Part shown: positions 26,827 to 36,287 of the stretch, piece after piece | How positions within the stretch are numbered: the first letter of the stretch is position 1 | How the letters are laid out: every line of letters begins with the position of its first letter | Source of the DNA: Caldilineaceae bacterium | GTDB taxonomy: Bacteria; Chloroflexota; Anaerolineae; Caldilineales; Caldilineaceae | Reading direction: 5' to 3' | Assembly: GCA_020846635.1 (NCBI GenBank) | Contig: JADLDO010000028.1 | Span: 248,001-312,000 of the forward strand | DNA length: 64,000 nucleotides | Program-made: the position numbers and the translations under genes | Notes under the pieces: generated by a model | What the model was told of the DNA's origin: nothing | Seen by the model: only the letters and a program-made list of their open reading frames with translations | Databases searched by the model: none

Positions 26827-27777
26827 CTAGCTGCGTGACCAGCGGAAGACCAACGCAGCCACGGCTGCACTGAGCAAACCCAAAACCAAACTTAATGCCG
26901 CGGCATAGCCTAAGCGCAGATCGCCCAGTTGAAACGCGATCTGATAGAGATGGAAGCCGATGGTATGTGTCGATTTCTGCGGCCCGCCCTGGGTCAGGAT
27001 CAACATTGGATCGGTCGTGCCCAAGACGCCGAGCAGCAGCACAGCAACAAGGGCAAAGGTGGGCTTGAGCAGCGGCACAGTAATATGTATGGCTTGCTGC
27101 ACGCCATTCGCGCCATCCAACGACGCGGCTTCGTAGATCTCTTGGCTGATGTTATAAATGCCGATCAGAAAGAGCAGGGTGGGGAACCCAAAGAGAATCC
27201 AAATATGGGCCGCGGCAATGGAGGGCAGCGCCGTCACCGCATCGCCCAGCCAGTTCGGAGGATTCTCCACGCCCCAATTACGCAGATTGGTGTTGATAAA
27301 ACCAAATTTCAGCCCATACATCTCACGGAACATCAAAAAGCTCACCGCCACCGGCAAAATCGAAGGCAGGTAGACCACCCAGCGGTAAAAGGCGGAACCG
27401 TGACGCACGCGGCTGATCAAGATCGCCACGAGCAAAGCCAGCACAATGGTGATGGGGACGACCATCAGAAAATATTTGAAGGCGATCCAAAAAGCATCAT
27501 GGGCCGCGCGGTCATCCCACATCTCCACAAAGTTTTCTACACCGATAAAATCCCAGCGCGAATCGGGATAGATAAAACGGTAATCGGTAAAGGCCATCAG
27601 CAGACCGCGGACGATGGGCCAAATATTAAAGACCACATATAACAACATGGCAGGGGCGATAAAAAGATAGCCCAGTGGGTTGTTACGAATTCTGTCGCCG
27701 CGCCGCGCCCGCATCCCGCGCCACAGCGCTGCGGGATCACGCCGTCCGCTCAACGGCTCCGTTGTTTGTGTTGCCAT
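26827..27777 (-). CDS. Sugar ABC transporter permease, MalF type
   Basis: A 316-residue permease with a long Arg-rich cytoplasmic N-terminus (about 1-35) and six membrane helices. The EAA loop reads IYEAASLDGANGVQQAIHITVPLLKP. The start at 27777 has GAGGGAG 3 nt upstream; an upstream in-frame start at 27870 would run into the palindromic repeat. It pairs with the MalG-type permease downstream and the binding protein upstream. The 233-bp gap before it is filled by extragenic palindromes. Confidence 0.93.
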   Translation of the reverse strand: MATQTTEPLSGRRDPAALWRGMRARRGDRIRNNPLGYLFIAPAMLLYVVFNIWPIVRGLLMAFTDYRFIYPDSRWDFIGVENFVEMWDDRAAHDAFWIAFKYFLMVVPITIVLALLVAILISRVRHGSAFYRWVVYLPSILPVAVSFLMFREMYGLKFGFINTNLRNWGVENPPNWLGDAVTALPSIAAAHIWILFGFPTLLFLIGIYNISQEIYEAASLDGANGVQQAIHITVPLLKPTFALVAVLLLGVLGTTDPMLILTQGGPQKSTHTIGFHLYQIAFQLGDLRLGYAAALSLVLGLLSAAVAALVFRWSRS

Positions 27778-27814
27778 ACGCTCCCTCTTTATTACGTGAA
27801 TCCGCCGGTTGCGC

Positions 27815-27846
27815 TGTAGGGAGGCGGCATGTGTCGCCTCCCTACA
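27815..27846. repeat. 12-bp inverted repeat between binding protein and permease
   Basis: TGTAGGGAGGCG (27815-27826) is inverted at 27835-27846 around an 8-nt loop. It adjoins the larger element at 27859-27964 and may act with it as an mRNA-stabilising or attenuating structure. Confidence 0.6.
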
Positions 27847-27858
27847 TGAGCCGCCGGA

Positions 27859-27964
27859 GGCTAAAGCCATCCGGCTACCAAACGACGCCCGCTAAAGCGG
27901 ACTTAGAAATAGCCAATCAAGCCCCGTTTAGGGGGCGTTGTACCGTAGCCCTGTGGCTTTAGCC
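27859..27964. repeat. Dispersed extragenic palindrome (MITE/REP-like), full copy
   Basis: GGCTAAAGCC (27859-27868) and GGCTTTAGCC (27955-27964) bound a ~106-bp imperfect palindrome whose right arm contains GGGGCGTTGTA (27932-27942). The same words in the same order appear at 19966-19998. It sits between the solute-binding protein and first permease genes. Confidence 0.65.
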
Positions 27965-28010
27965 CTGGGCGGCCTAGCTCAATACGCAACGGGACATCTC
28001 AAGTCAGCTT

Positions 28011-29351
28011 CTAGCTGCGCAGCTTGTCGATCTCAGCATTGATCTCGTCCAGAGCGCTGGTCAAAGCTTCTTCTGCGCTCAGGTTGTTGGCCGGGTCTAC
28101 GGCTCGCTCCATCCACGGAGCCATGACCGTGGTCTGAATCGTCCAGTAGAGATTAGCAGGGAACGGTACAGACTCACGTACCAGTTCGATTCCTTCCAAC
28201 TGCCAGGCCTGGGCTTCATCCGTGGCGATGAACTCATCGTAGGTGTATTGGTAGGCCGGTTTTGCCGCCACAGTGGCGATCTGCTGACCCGTTGCCTTGT
28301 TGGATGGGCCAAACCACCAGAGCAGGAAGTCCATCATCCCCTGCGCGTTCGCAGCGTTCTGCAAAATCACGCTGCCATTCAGCCAGAAGGGCGCGCCTGC
28401 CGCGGGGTTGTCCTTCTCGCGCCGGATATTGACGCCCGTGGTCGCGGCGTCTACGCCAAAGGTCTGCTGTGCCAGCGTGCCATGCACATCATAGGAAGAC
28501 ATGATCGCGGTGCCACCCTTGAGCCAGTTGCCGAAGCTCTCTGCATGGACACCGGGCATCAAGCCATCCGCTACCATCGCCTGCTGCCACTGGAGCGCGG
28601 CGATTGAAACCTCGCTTGTCCAGTCAACCAAGCCCTCGCTGGTCAAGGGCGTATCGGTCGCGCCCCAGATCATGGCGATCTGGTCGCACAAAGGAGTGGC
28701 TGCCGAATCAAAGGGGGTCCACTCTGGGGCAGCCTCCTTGATCTTCTCCGCAGCGGCGCGCACTTCGTCCCATGTTTGGGGCGCTTCTACGCCTGCCGCT
28801 TCCAGCGGTTCCCAGAACCAGCCCAGCGCCACGCTGCCGACATTGCCGGGGATGGTATACTGCTTGCCTTCATACTTGCTGGATTCCAACACCGAAGGAA
28901 TGATGCCAGGGACAACCTTGTCGGCATCTTGCACGGCAGAGACAGCAATGAGATCATCCATCGGCTGGATCAAGCCGCGGCTTACCCAGCTTTCGATAGC
29001 CCACGGCCCTTCAATGACCGCAAAGCCATCCCAAATCAAGTCACCTGCGGCCATTGCCGCTTGAATCTTCGTGTCCGCAGCGCCGGCAGGCTCATCCACC
29101 ACGACCTTCTGTTCGTTGTCGGCATTCCACGCTTCAACAGCAGCATCCGCCGCATAGGCGCTGCGAATGTCGGTGCGTATCAAGAAATTAATCTCCTGGG
29201 CACCCTGTGTAGCAGGGGCCGCGGTTTCGCCTCCTGTGGCGGGAGCTGCAGACGGCGCACAGGCAGCCAAGAGGGCAACCAGTGAGACACCACCCGTTGC
29301 CTGCAAGAACTGGCGACGGCTCAGACTGTGCCGATTCATACCTTGGTTCAT
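28011..29351 (-). CDS. Sugar ABC transporter solute-binding lipoprotein
   Basis: A 446-residue extracellular binding protein. The N-terminus has a twin-arginine motif (LSRRQFLQ) and a lipobox ending LLAAC near residue 27, so it is probably a Tat-exported lipoprotein. The start at 29351 has GGAGG 7 nt upstream. The body shows family 1-like segments (KIQAAMAAGDLIWDGFAV, PQTWDEVRAAAEKIKE). It supplies the ligand specificity of the importer in the deoxysugar operon; given the catabolic genes, L-rhamnose or a rhamnose-containing oligosaccharide is the best guess. Confidence 0.92.
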   Translation of the reverse strand: MNQGMNRHSLSRRQFLQATGGVSLVALLAACAPSAAPATGGETAAPATQGAQEINFLIRTDIRSAYAADAAVEAWNADNEQKVVVDEPAGAADTKIQAAMAAGDLIWDGFAVIEGPWAIESWVSRGLIQPMDDLIAVSAVQDADKVVPGIIPSVLESSKYEGKQYTIPGNVGSVALGWFWEPLEAAGVEAPQTWDEVRAAAEKIKEAAPEWTPFDSAATPLCDQIAMIWGATDTPLTSEGLVDWTSEVSIAALQWQQAMVADGLMPGVHAESFGNWLKGGTAIMSSYDVHGTLAQQTFGVDAATTGVNIRREKDNPAAGAPFWLNGSVILQNAANAQGMMDFLLWWFGPSNKATGQQIATVAAKPAYQYTYDEFIATDEAQAWQLEGIELVRESVPFPANLYWTIQTTVMAPWMERAVDPANNLSAEEALTSALDEINAEIDKLRS

Positions 29352-29445
29352 TTCTTTCCTCCGTTTATGACGCGTATGACGCAAAAAAGGTTAACCAACA
29401 CAACATAGGGTCTGCGCAAGCAGCCGCAGATTTACCGAAGCACAA

Positions 29446-30795
29446 TCACCGGGTCACATGGGCCAGCAGATCTGCCGGCGACATGGAATCTGTGACACCT
29501 ACCAACGGCCCGCTGCCGGTAGGAGCAGGGGGCACGATACGACCGATCTGTGTATAGAACTCATTGCGGGCGCGGCGCGTGGGCAGATGCGCTTTGGCCC
29601 ACTCACTTTGATAGCCCAGCCCAACATGACGATGCATGACAGTATGCCCGTAGATAAAATAGGCTCCATTGATGAAATCAGCGATAACCGGCTGGAGCGC
29701 GGGGGCGCTGAAGTCATCGACCAGTTTTTGACCAAAGCTGTTCATTTCGGTACCGATGTTCAGGGGGAGGTCAAGCCCGCGCGCCAACTCGACCACTTCA
29801 TAGAGCTTTTGCACCTTGAGGTCACGCGCTGCCGGGTCTTTGATGTTCCAATTGCGGTCGGGCACGATGTTGAGCGCAACCACGCCCTTGCCAATCAGCA
29901 GTTCCAGCAAGTCGCCAATGCGCTCCTCGCCGGAGGTCGTGCCATCCAGCCAGGCCGCGCAGGGCAGCGCGTCACAGGCCAAGATCATCGCGTGCAGCTT
30001 GTCAATGGAGGGGAAGGTATCAGGTCCCGGCTGGACATAGCCGACGCCTCCTTTTTTCATCAGCTTGGAGCGGATCAGGTTTTGAAAGCCCGCCATATCC
30101 TGCATGGCGCTCGTCACTTGTTCTTCGCTCATCTGCAAGCGGCTGGCCCAGAAACGCGCTTGCTCGGCATCCGATGGAAAGCAGCGCGCCGCCGCCAACA
30201 AATAGGCGGTAACGATATGGCGCTCTGTGGCGTTACCCGCGGGAGTCAGGGGCAGCACATCGGCCTCGTAATCCAACGTAACAGGATGCAGATAGCTGTT
30301 GACGCGTTCCACCATGCCCAGGTTGCGCTGCGCCGATTGCCCGCGCAGTTCCCGGATCAAGTGGGCGGCTTCGGGCTTGACCTGGCTCGTCGTAAAGCCA
30401 ATGCCCATATGATAGAGGACACCCGGCTCCCCTGGCGAGTTCATCTCATGTTGGGCAAATTCCGGCACATAGACCCGTGTCTCAATCCCGGCACTGCCGC
30501 GCACACCTGTCAGGTCACAGGCATCTAGGAACTCGTCCACGCCGTCAAGCACGTCGAAATCGACGATGCCCATCAGCGCATAGCCGCGCTGTCGCCCCAG
30601 CCAGGCCAACGAGCTAGGCGAGTGACCATAGGCGTTAAAGGAAAAGAAGGTGTGGCAGTGCATATTCGCCACAGCTTGCGGCGCGGGCGCGTCGTGCTTC
30701 CGTTCCATCAGCTTTTGCAAAGCGTGACTACGCAATGGCGCGCGGAAGTCGTTTAGTTGTGCTTCAAAATCGCTGATAGAGAGCGCAAAGCTCAT
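29446..30795 (-). CDS. PHP-domain-like metal-dependent hydrolase of unknown substrate
   Basis: A 449-residue protein. NMHCHTFFSFNAYGHSP near residue 45 matches the first PHP motif (HxH), and MGIVDFDVLDGVDEFLDAC matches the second region (an aspartate replaces the usual histidine in DHD). Later candidate ligands are His in VLYHMGIGF, NIGTEMNSFG (Glu) and the His residues of GHTVMHRHVG. PHP domains hydrolyse phosphoesters using two or three metals. Its position between the isomerase and the binding protein suggests action on an intermediate or side product of the pathway. GGGGAGA lies upstream of the ATG at 30795; an ATG at 30816 is the alternative. Confidence 0.72.
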   Translation of the reverse strand: MSFALSISDFEAQLNDFRAPLRSHALQKLMERKHDAPAPQAVANMHCHTFFSFNAYGHSPSSLAWLGRQRGYALMGIVDFDVLDGVDEFLDACDLTGVRGSAGIETRVYVPEFAQHEMNSPGEPGVLYHMGIGFTTSQVKPEAAHLIRELRGQSAQRNLGMVERVNSYLHPVTLDYEADVLPLTPAGNATERHIVTAYLLAAARCFPSDAEQARFWASRLQMSEEQVTSAMQDMAGFQNLIRSKLMKKGGVGYVQPGPDTFPSIDKLHAMILACDALPCAAWLDGTTSGEERIGDLLELLIGKGVVALNIVPDRNWNIKDPAARDLKVQKLYEVVELARGLDLPLNIGTEMNSFGQKLVDDFSAPALQPVIADFINGAYFIYGHTVMHRHVGLGYQSEWAKAHLPTRRARNEFYTQIGRIVPPAPTGSGPLVGVTDSMSPADLLAHVTR

Positions 30796-30834
30796 AATCG
30801 GATCTCTCCCCTTCATCCCTCATAATTCATCCCG

Positions 30835-32079
30835 CTACTGGTATCCGCCGGATGTGGCGCGCAGGCCGCGGGCCTGGCGGATCTGCTGCTCATAGCCGCT
30901 GGCGTTGTAGGCGGCGATGGGGTCTACCGGCACGCCCATCTCGGAGCGAACTTGTGCCAGCAGCGGGCGCACATCATAGCGGAAGGCATCGGTCAGCAGT
31001 TTGTGCGCGGCCAAGACATCGCCCTCAGCCTGGGCCTCTGCCAGCCTGGCGCGCGGCACCAGTTGCGCCTTCGCATAAGCTTCCTGGCAGTTGAGCACCG
31101 ACAGGATCATCGAGGCCATCTTGCCTTCCACATTATGCGACTGGTCGATCATGTAAGCGATCTTCTCGGCGGTTGCGCGTACGGTGTTGTCGTCGCTCTG
31201 TTCTGCTGAAACCAATTCGTGATAGATCAGGAACAACTCATAGGGGTTGACACTGCCCACAATCAAGTCATCGTCGGCATACTTGCGATTGTTGAAATGG
31301 AAGCCGCCGAGCTTACCTTCATCCAGCAGGAACGCGACGATCTGTTCGATGTTGACACCCGACGCATGGTGTCCCAAATCCACCAACACCTGTGCCTGGG
31401 GGCCAAACTTCATCGACCACGCATAGGCCGTACCCCAATCGGGAATGTCTGTGCTGTAGAAGGCAGGCTCAAAGAATTTGTACTCGATCAACATACGCCC
31501 ACCTTCGGGCAGGTTGTCATAGACGATCTTCAGCCCATCCTCAAAGCGGCGCTTGCGTGCGCGCAGGTTGTCCTGCCCCGCATAGTTGGTGCCATCGGCA
31601 AACCAGAGGCTTAAATTGTCGCTTTCCACCTTGCGCATGATCTCGCAGCATTCAAGCAGGTGATCCAACGCCTGCTCTTGGATGCCGCGGTCGGGATTGC
31701 CCAGGGAGCCGAGGCGATATTCGTCATCCTGAAAGACATTGGGATTGACCGCGCCGATCTTGATTCCTTTTTCTTCAGCATATTGACGCATCCCCAAATA
31801 GTCGTCGTTCTCCGGGCGATCCCAGGGGATATGGACGGCAACCGTAGGCGCAATGCCGGTCAGTTCGTGTACCTTAGCGGCGTCGTCCAACTTCTCCTGC
31901 GTGGTTGCGGCGGCTCCGGGCCAGGGAAACGCCTTAAAGCGGGTTCCGCTGTTGGCATAGCCCCAGCTTGGTGTTTCGATCTTGTGGTTCTTGATGGCGC
32001 TCTTGACTGCCTCTACATCAATTCCCTGATCCGCCAGGTCAGCGGCGAATACTTCATATGCGGCCTTGTGGCTGCTCAT
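30835..32079 (-). CDS. rhaI: L-rhamnose isomerase, RhaI type
   Basis: Converts L-rhamnose to L-rhamnulose. The 414-residue protein is a xylose-isomerase-like TIM barrel of the Pseudomonas/Bacillus RhaI type: [19 protein letters not shown] at the start, [40 protein letters not shown] (metal Glu region), [15 protein letters not shown] and [15 protein letters not shown] (metal/substrate His and Asp). ATG at 32079 is preferred because GGAGG is 8 nt upstream; the ATG at 32085 overlaps the preceding stop (ATGA) but is only 2 nt from that site. With rhaB and class II aldolases it gives a complete isomerase-kinase-aldolase route. Confidence 0.92.
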   Translation of the reverse strand: MSSHKAAYEVFAADLADQGIDVEAVKSAIKNHKIETPSWGYANSGTRFKAFPWPGAAATTQEKLDDAAKVHELTGIAPTVAVHIPWDRPENDDYLGMRQYAEEKGIKIGAVNPNVFQDDEYRLGSLGNPDRGIQEQALDHLLECCEIMRKVESDNLSLWFADGTNYAGQDNLRARKRRFEDGLKIVYDNLPEGGRMLIEYKFFEPAFYSTDIPDWGTAYAWSMKFGPQAQVLVDLGHHASGVNIEQIVAFLLDEGKLGGFHFNNRKYADDDLIVGSVNPYELFLIYHELVSAEQSDDNTVRATAEKIAYMIDQSHNVEGKMASMILSVLNCQEAYAKAQLVPRARLAEAQAEGDVLAAHKLLTDAFRYDVRPLLAQVRSEMGVPVDPIAAYNASGYEQQIRQARGLRATSGGYQ

Positions 32080-32081
32080 TT

Positions 32082-33068
32082 TCATACCCTCCGTATGCTT
32101 TTTGCTTGGAGTAAATTGGCAATCTGCACCCGGGGTAGCAGATCGTATACTTGTTGTGCCGTACAGACCGCGGTGCCTTCGTTCATCACCACCGCGGCGG
32201 CGGCGGCGACACCCAACCGCAACGCCTCGCCCCAGGCTTGCCCCTGGCGACGGGCCAACATCACCCCCGCGGCCACAGCATCCCCCGCACCAGCGGCGCT
32301 GACCAACGGCACATTGGGCGCAGGCACATAAATTGTCTCATCACCGGTCACCGCTAACGCGCCCTGAGCGCCCAACGTAATGATCAACGCCGCTTTTGCC
32401 CAGCGACCCAAATGGTCATGCAGCCACGCGGCCAAGTCGTGCAGATGATGGGGCGCATTCCAGGCAGGAAGGCGCTCGCCGTGGGCCTCTGCAAGCTCTG
32501 CCAGCTCGCGCCCGTTGATCTTGAGGATGTGAGGGAGCCCGGCAATGCCATGCATCAAGCCAGCCCCAGAGCTATCCAGGAGCGTCACCAATCCATGCGC
32601 CTGCCCCACCTGCAAGAGCCGCGCCCAACTACTTACGGGCAGACCGGGCGGCAGACTTCCGGCGCAGACCAATCCCCAACTTGCATGTGCATGGGCTACG
32701 ACCTGCTCGACCAGCGCATCCAAATGTTGTGGGCCAGCCGTGAGCGTGGGCGCGAGGATGGTGGATTGTCGCCCCTGCGCCACATCGGTAATCAAGGCGG
32801 CGATGCGCGTCTCGCCCTGGGCAGGGATCAGATGATAAGGCACGCCCCTTTGTGCCAAGAGCGCCGCCAACATTTCGCCACTCAGACCGGCATTGAGCGA
32901 GATTGCCAGCGTTGGCGCATTAAGTTCATGCAAAATCAGCGAAACGTCAATGCCCTTGCCGCTGGGCGATACGACTTCGCGCTCGGCACGCACCACATCC
33001 TGCATGGCAAAATCGCGCACAAACAAGACACGGTCAATGGTGGGATTGCCGGTTACGGTGAGAATCAT
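32082..33068 (-). CDS. PfkB-family sugar kinase, 1-phosphofructokinase/LacC-like
   Basis: A 328-residue ribokinase-family kinase. [16 protein letters not shown] at the start and [14 protein letters not shown] resemble 1-phosphofructokinase and tagatose-6-phosphate kinase; the catalytic signature is [15 protein letters not shown], where the Asp is the base. The start at 33068 is fixed by this family N-terminus, though no ribosome-binding site is seen; translation may couple to the upstream aldolase. It may phosphorylate a ketose phosphate made from another deoxy sugar. The substrate is not determined. Confidence 0.85.
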   Translation of the reverse strand: MILTVTGNPTIDRVLFVRDFAMQDVVRAEREVVSPSGKGIDVSLILHELNAPTLAISLNAGLSGEMLAALLAQRGVPYHLIPAQGETRIAALITDVAQGRQSTILAPTLTAGPQHLDALVEQVVAHAHASWGLVCAGSLPPGLPVSSWARLLQVGQAHGLVTLLDSSGAGLMHGIAGLPHILKINGRELAELAEAHGERLPAWNAPHHLHDLAAWLHDHLGRWAKAALIITLGAQGALAVTGDETIYVPAPNVPLVSAAGAGDAVAAGVMLARRQGQAWGEALRLGVAAAAAVVMNEGTAVCTAQQVYDLLPRVQIANLLQAKSIRRV

Positions 33069-33105
33069 GGCAATGTGAGAATCATGCAAAGCGATCTCAT
33101 GACGT

Positions 33106-33133
33106 TGATCTAGGAACCGTGATCTAGGAACCG
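33106..33133. repeat. 14-bp tandem duplication
   Basis: TGATCTAGGAACCG occurs twice head to tail (33106-33119 and 33120-33133), immediately after the aldolase stop codon and before the PfkB kinase start. Probably a replication-slippage duplication. Confidence 0.8.
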
Positions 33134-33760
33134 CTAAATGTTTTGTCCGCCCAACCCCAGCCCAGCCATACGACCGAGCAAATAGGTCTGCGCGCTCCAC
33201 TCCAGCCGGTCCAGCGTATCATAGGCATCGTCCAGATCGCGACCGACCACAGCGACCCCATGCCATGCCAGAATCATGCCTAACCCATTCTTGGCGAGCA
33301 GATCGGCGCGCGGGGTGATCGCCTCGACCACGGCGTCTGCCAGTTCTTGACTGTGGGAAGGTAAGTTGGCGACTACGGGCAGATTGCCAAACTTCTCGGT
33401 ATACTGGTTGACGGGGGGCAGCGATTCACCGGCGCTGGCAAAGACAGTCAAGTATTGGGGATGGGCGTGGATGACGCTGTTGATCTGGGGGAAGTGCTCA
33501 TAGCATGCAAAATGCATCCGGCTTTCACGGCTTACCTTTGCAGGCTCCCCTTGCAAGATGTTGAATGCGCCATCAAAGACCAAAATCTGTTCTTCACGCA
33601 GACGCCAGCGTTGTTTGCTCCCCAGATAGCGTGGGGTGATGTAGATGGTATCCCCCACCCGGCAGCTAAGATTACCACCGGCGCTGTTGGTCAGGCGGCG
33701 CGTGTAGAGAAGGTCAGCGATCTCGACCATCGCCGGACGCGGGTCATAGGATGTAGGCAT
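33134..33760 (-). CDS. Class II aldolase, fuculose/rhamnulose-1-phosphate aldolase type
   Basis: A 208-residue class II aldolase, the size of FucA (about 215). SAGGNLSCRVGDTIYITPR binds phosphate, SRESRMHFACYEHFP carries the probable catalytic Glu, VIHAHPQYL gives two zinc His, and AWHGVAVVG gives the third. Products would be DHAP plus an aldehyde such as L-lactaldehyde. It is the first gene of the operon; the start at 33760 has AGGGG 5 nt upstream. Whether this or the 22484-23269 protein is the true rhamnulose-1-phosphate aldolase is open; methylthioribulose-1-phosphate dehydratase shares the fold but seems less likely here. Confidence 0.85.
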   Translation of the reverse strand: MPTSYDPRPAMVEIADLLYTRRLTNSAGGNLSCRVGDTIYITPRYLGSKQRWRLREEQILVFDGAFNILQGEPAKVSRESRMHFACYEHFPQINSVIHAHPQYLTVFASAGESLPPVNQYTEKFGNLPVVANLPSHSQELADAVVEAITPRADLLAKNGLGMILAWHGVAVVGRDLDDAYDTLDRLEWSAQTYLLGRMAGLGLGGQNI

Positions 33761-33851
33761 AAGACCCCTTTAGAGCGATTATAATTTTAGAACGATTACA
33801 AGATGGTTGTTGGCGAGCAGGCTTCCGAAAGCATTTCAGAATACAATAGAA

Positions 33852-33880
33852 AGCATAACACGCTTTTTGCGCGTTGGCAA
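33852..33880 (-). promoter_or_regulatory. Promoter of the deoxysugar operon with built-in palindrome
   Basis: On the minus strand TTGCCA (33875-33880) and TATGCT (33852-33857) are separated by 17 nt. The spacer holds a 19-bp inverted repeat, AACACGC-TTTTT-GCGCGTT on the plus strand (33857-33875, one mismatch), a good site for a repressor such as the operon's own DeoR protein. Transcription would begin near 33845, about 85 nt before the aldolase start. Confidence 0.6.
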
Positions 33881-33885
33881 TCGCA

Positions 33886-33923
33886 TATGAAAGTGTGTGT
33901 ACTCTGTAGTTGTTACTTTCATA
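33886..33923. promoter_or_regulatory. Spaced inverted repeat between divergent promoters
   Basis: TATGAAAGT (33886-33894) is mirrored perfectly by ACTTTCATA (33915-33923), with 20 nt between. It lies between the two divergent promoters, so a regulator bound there could act on both. Confidence 0.45.
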
Positions 33924-33949
33924 ACGGTTTGGCAAGTCGCCATTGCTTC

Positions 33950-33978
33950 TTGGCAACGATCTGGGCGGGTGTTATACT
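33950..33978 (+). promoter_or_regulatory. Sigma-70 promoter for the HAD phosphatase gene
   Basis: TTGGCA (33950-33955), a 17-nt spacer and TATACT (33973-33978), each hexamer 5/6 to consensus. The start point would be near 33985, about 65 nt before the ATG at 34051. Confidence 0.65.
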
Positions 33979-34050
33979 CGCGACCTATGCGTGTACCATT
34001 CCTACCCATAGACCAAATCTCTTGGGCAAATACTTTGGCAAAGGATGAGC

Positions 34051-34824
<774 letters not shown>

Positions 34825-34856
34825 AGGCGCGGCTCATAACAAGCAGGGATAAACCT

Positions 34857-36227
34857 ATGGCAACCGCAGTCGTTATGCCCAAACAGGGGCAGTCCGTTGA
34901 AAGCTGTATCATTGTCGAATGGAAAAAACAGCCCGGAGACACCATCGCCGAAGGCGACGTGTTGTGCGAGGTCGAGACCGATAAAGCGGTTCTTGAAGTC
35001 CCCAGCCCTGTATCCGGCACGCTGTTAGAGCATTTTTTCGCCGCGGGCGATGACGTGCCGGTGCTGACGGCGATTGCTGCCGTGGGGAATGTGGGCGAAG
35101 ATGTGAGTGATTTACGTCCTGCCAATGCCTCCACGCAGGCAGTTTCCGCTCCTGCCCCCGATCAACCCAGCGCACTCGCTACCTCTGCTCCAGTCACATC
35201 GACCACCCCGGCCTCTACGGCATCGACATCCGCTGTGGGCATCTCGCCGCGCGCGCGCAACTTGGCAAAGCGTAAGCAAGTGGAGATCGCCCGCATCCAG
35301 GGAAGTGGCCCCGGCGGGCGTATTATCGAGCGCGATATTCAGGCGGCTTTGACAAGCCAGCCGAAGGTCAGCCCGGTTGCCAAAGCGATGGCGGCGACGG
35401 GCGAATTCGCCATACCCGACCAGGGCAGCGGGCCTGGCGGGCGCATCATGGCGCGTGATTTGACCTCCCCCACCACTGCCCCGACGATACAAGCCGCTCC
35501 CCCATCCATGTCCGCCCCACTTCTCCAGGAAGGGGAGAGCGAGAGTATCCCCATTCGGGGTGTGCGTAAGGTCATCGCCGAACGCATGCTGCACTCGCTC
35601 CAAAGTACAGCCCAACTGACCTTGCACAGTTCAGCCGATGCGCGCGCGCTGCTTGCACTACGCAAGCGGTTAAAGGCGAGCGATCCTGCGCTGGGGCTGC
35701 AAGGTGTCACAATCAACGATCTCGTCCTCTTTGCCGTGGCGCGTGTCATTCCTCAACACCCGCTGCTCAACGCTACGTTAAGCGAGGGGACGATGACGCA
35801 GTATCACGATCTGCACCTGGGCTTTGCCGTGGATACGCCGCGCGGCCTGCTGGTTCCCGTCATTCGCCAGGCCAACCGCCTGAGCCTGCGCGCCTTAGCG
35901 CAAGAGAGCAAGCGGCTGATCGCTGCGATCCAAGCAGGCAATATTCAACCGGATGAGATGGCGGGGGGGACCTTCACCGTCACCAATTTGGGTAGTTTGG
36001 GGATTGAGCAATTCACGCCGATCCTGAATGTGCCGCAGGTGGCAATTCTAGGTGTGGGGAGCGTCAATCTTAAAGCAGTCGAAGTGGATGACGAAGTTGA
36101 GTTCGTTCCACACATTGGGCTTTCATTGACCATTAATCACCAAGTCGTTGACGGCGCGCCAGGGGCTCGCTTCCTGCAAGCATTAGGCGCGGGCATGAAG
36201 GATATGGATCTGTTGCTGGCTCTATAG
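34857..36227 (+). CDS. 2-oxoacid dehydrogenase complex E2 (dihydrolipoamide acyltransferase)
   Basis: A 456-residue E2 that moves an acyl group from E1 to CoA through a swinging lipoyl arm. One lipoyl domain (residues 1-80; lipoylated Lys in [10 protein letters not shown] near 43), an Ala/Pro/Ser linker, then a peripheral subunit-binding domain (128-165, [16 protein letters not shown] then [11 protein letters not shown]) followed by a second, degenerate copy (172-205, [16 protein letters not shown] then [11 protein letters not shown]). The catalytic domain ends with [14 protein letters not shown] (HxxxDG active site). The matching fused E1 is at 38052-40511; no E3 gene is in the window. Confidence 0.92.
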   Translation: MATAVVMPKQGQSVESCIIVEWKKQPGDTIAEGDVLCEVETDKAVLEVPSPVSGTLLEHFFAAGDDVPVLTAIAAVGNVGEDVSDLRPANASTQAVSAPAPDQPSALATSAPVTSTTPASTASTSAVGISPRARNLAKRKQVEIARIQGSGPGGRIIERDIQAALTSQPKVSPVAKAMAATGEFAIPDQGSGPGGRIMARDLTSPTTAPTIQAAPPSMSAPLLQEGESESIPIRGVRKVIAERMLHSLQSTAQLTLHSSADARALLALRKRLKASDPALGLQGVTINDLVLFAVARVIPQHPLLNATLSEGTMTQYHDLHLGFAVDTPRGLLVPVIRQANRLSLRALAQESKRLIAAIQAGNIQPDEMAGGTFTVTNLGSLGIEQFTPILNVPQVAILGVGSVNLKAVEVDDEVEFVPHIGLSLTINHQVVDGAPGARFLQALGAGMKDMDLLLAL

Positions 36228-36228
36228 T

Positions 36229-36268
36229 TACAGAACATTAGTTCTGATACAAGAACTAATGTTCTGTA
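36229..36268 (+). terminator. Perfect 17-bp hairpin after the E2 gene
   Basis: The arms 36229-36245 and 36252-36268 pair perfectly around GATACA, starting directly after the E2 stop codon. No T-run follows, so it may be a 3'-end stabiliser or weak terminator between E2 and the GH105 gene. It contains GAAC-N4-GTTC words, which I treat as incidental. Confidence 0.55.
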
Positions 36269-36287
36269 AGTGTGAATAGGAAGGATG

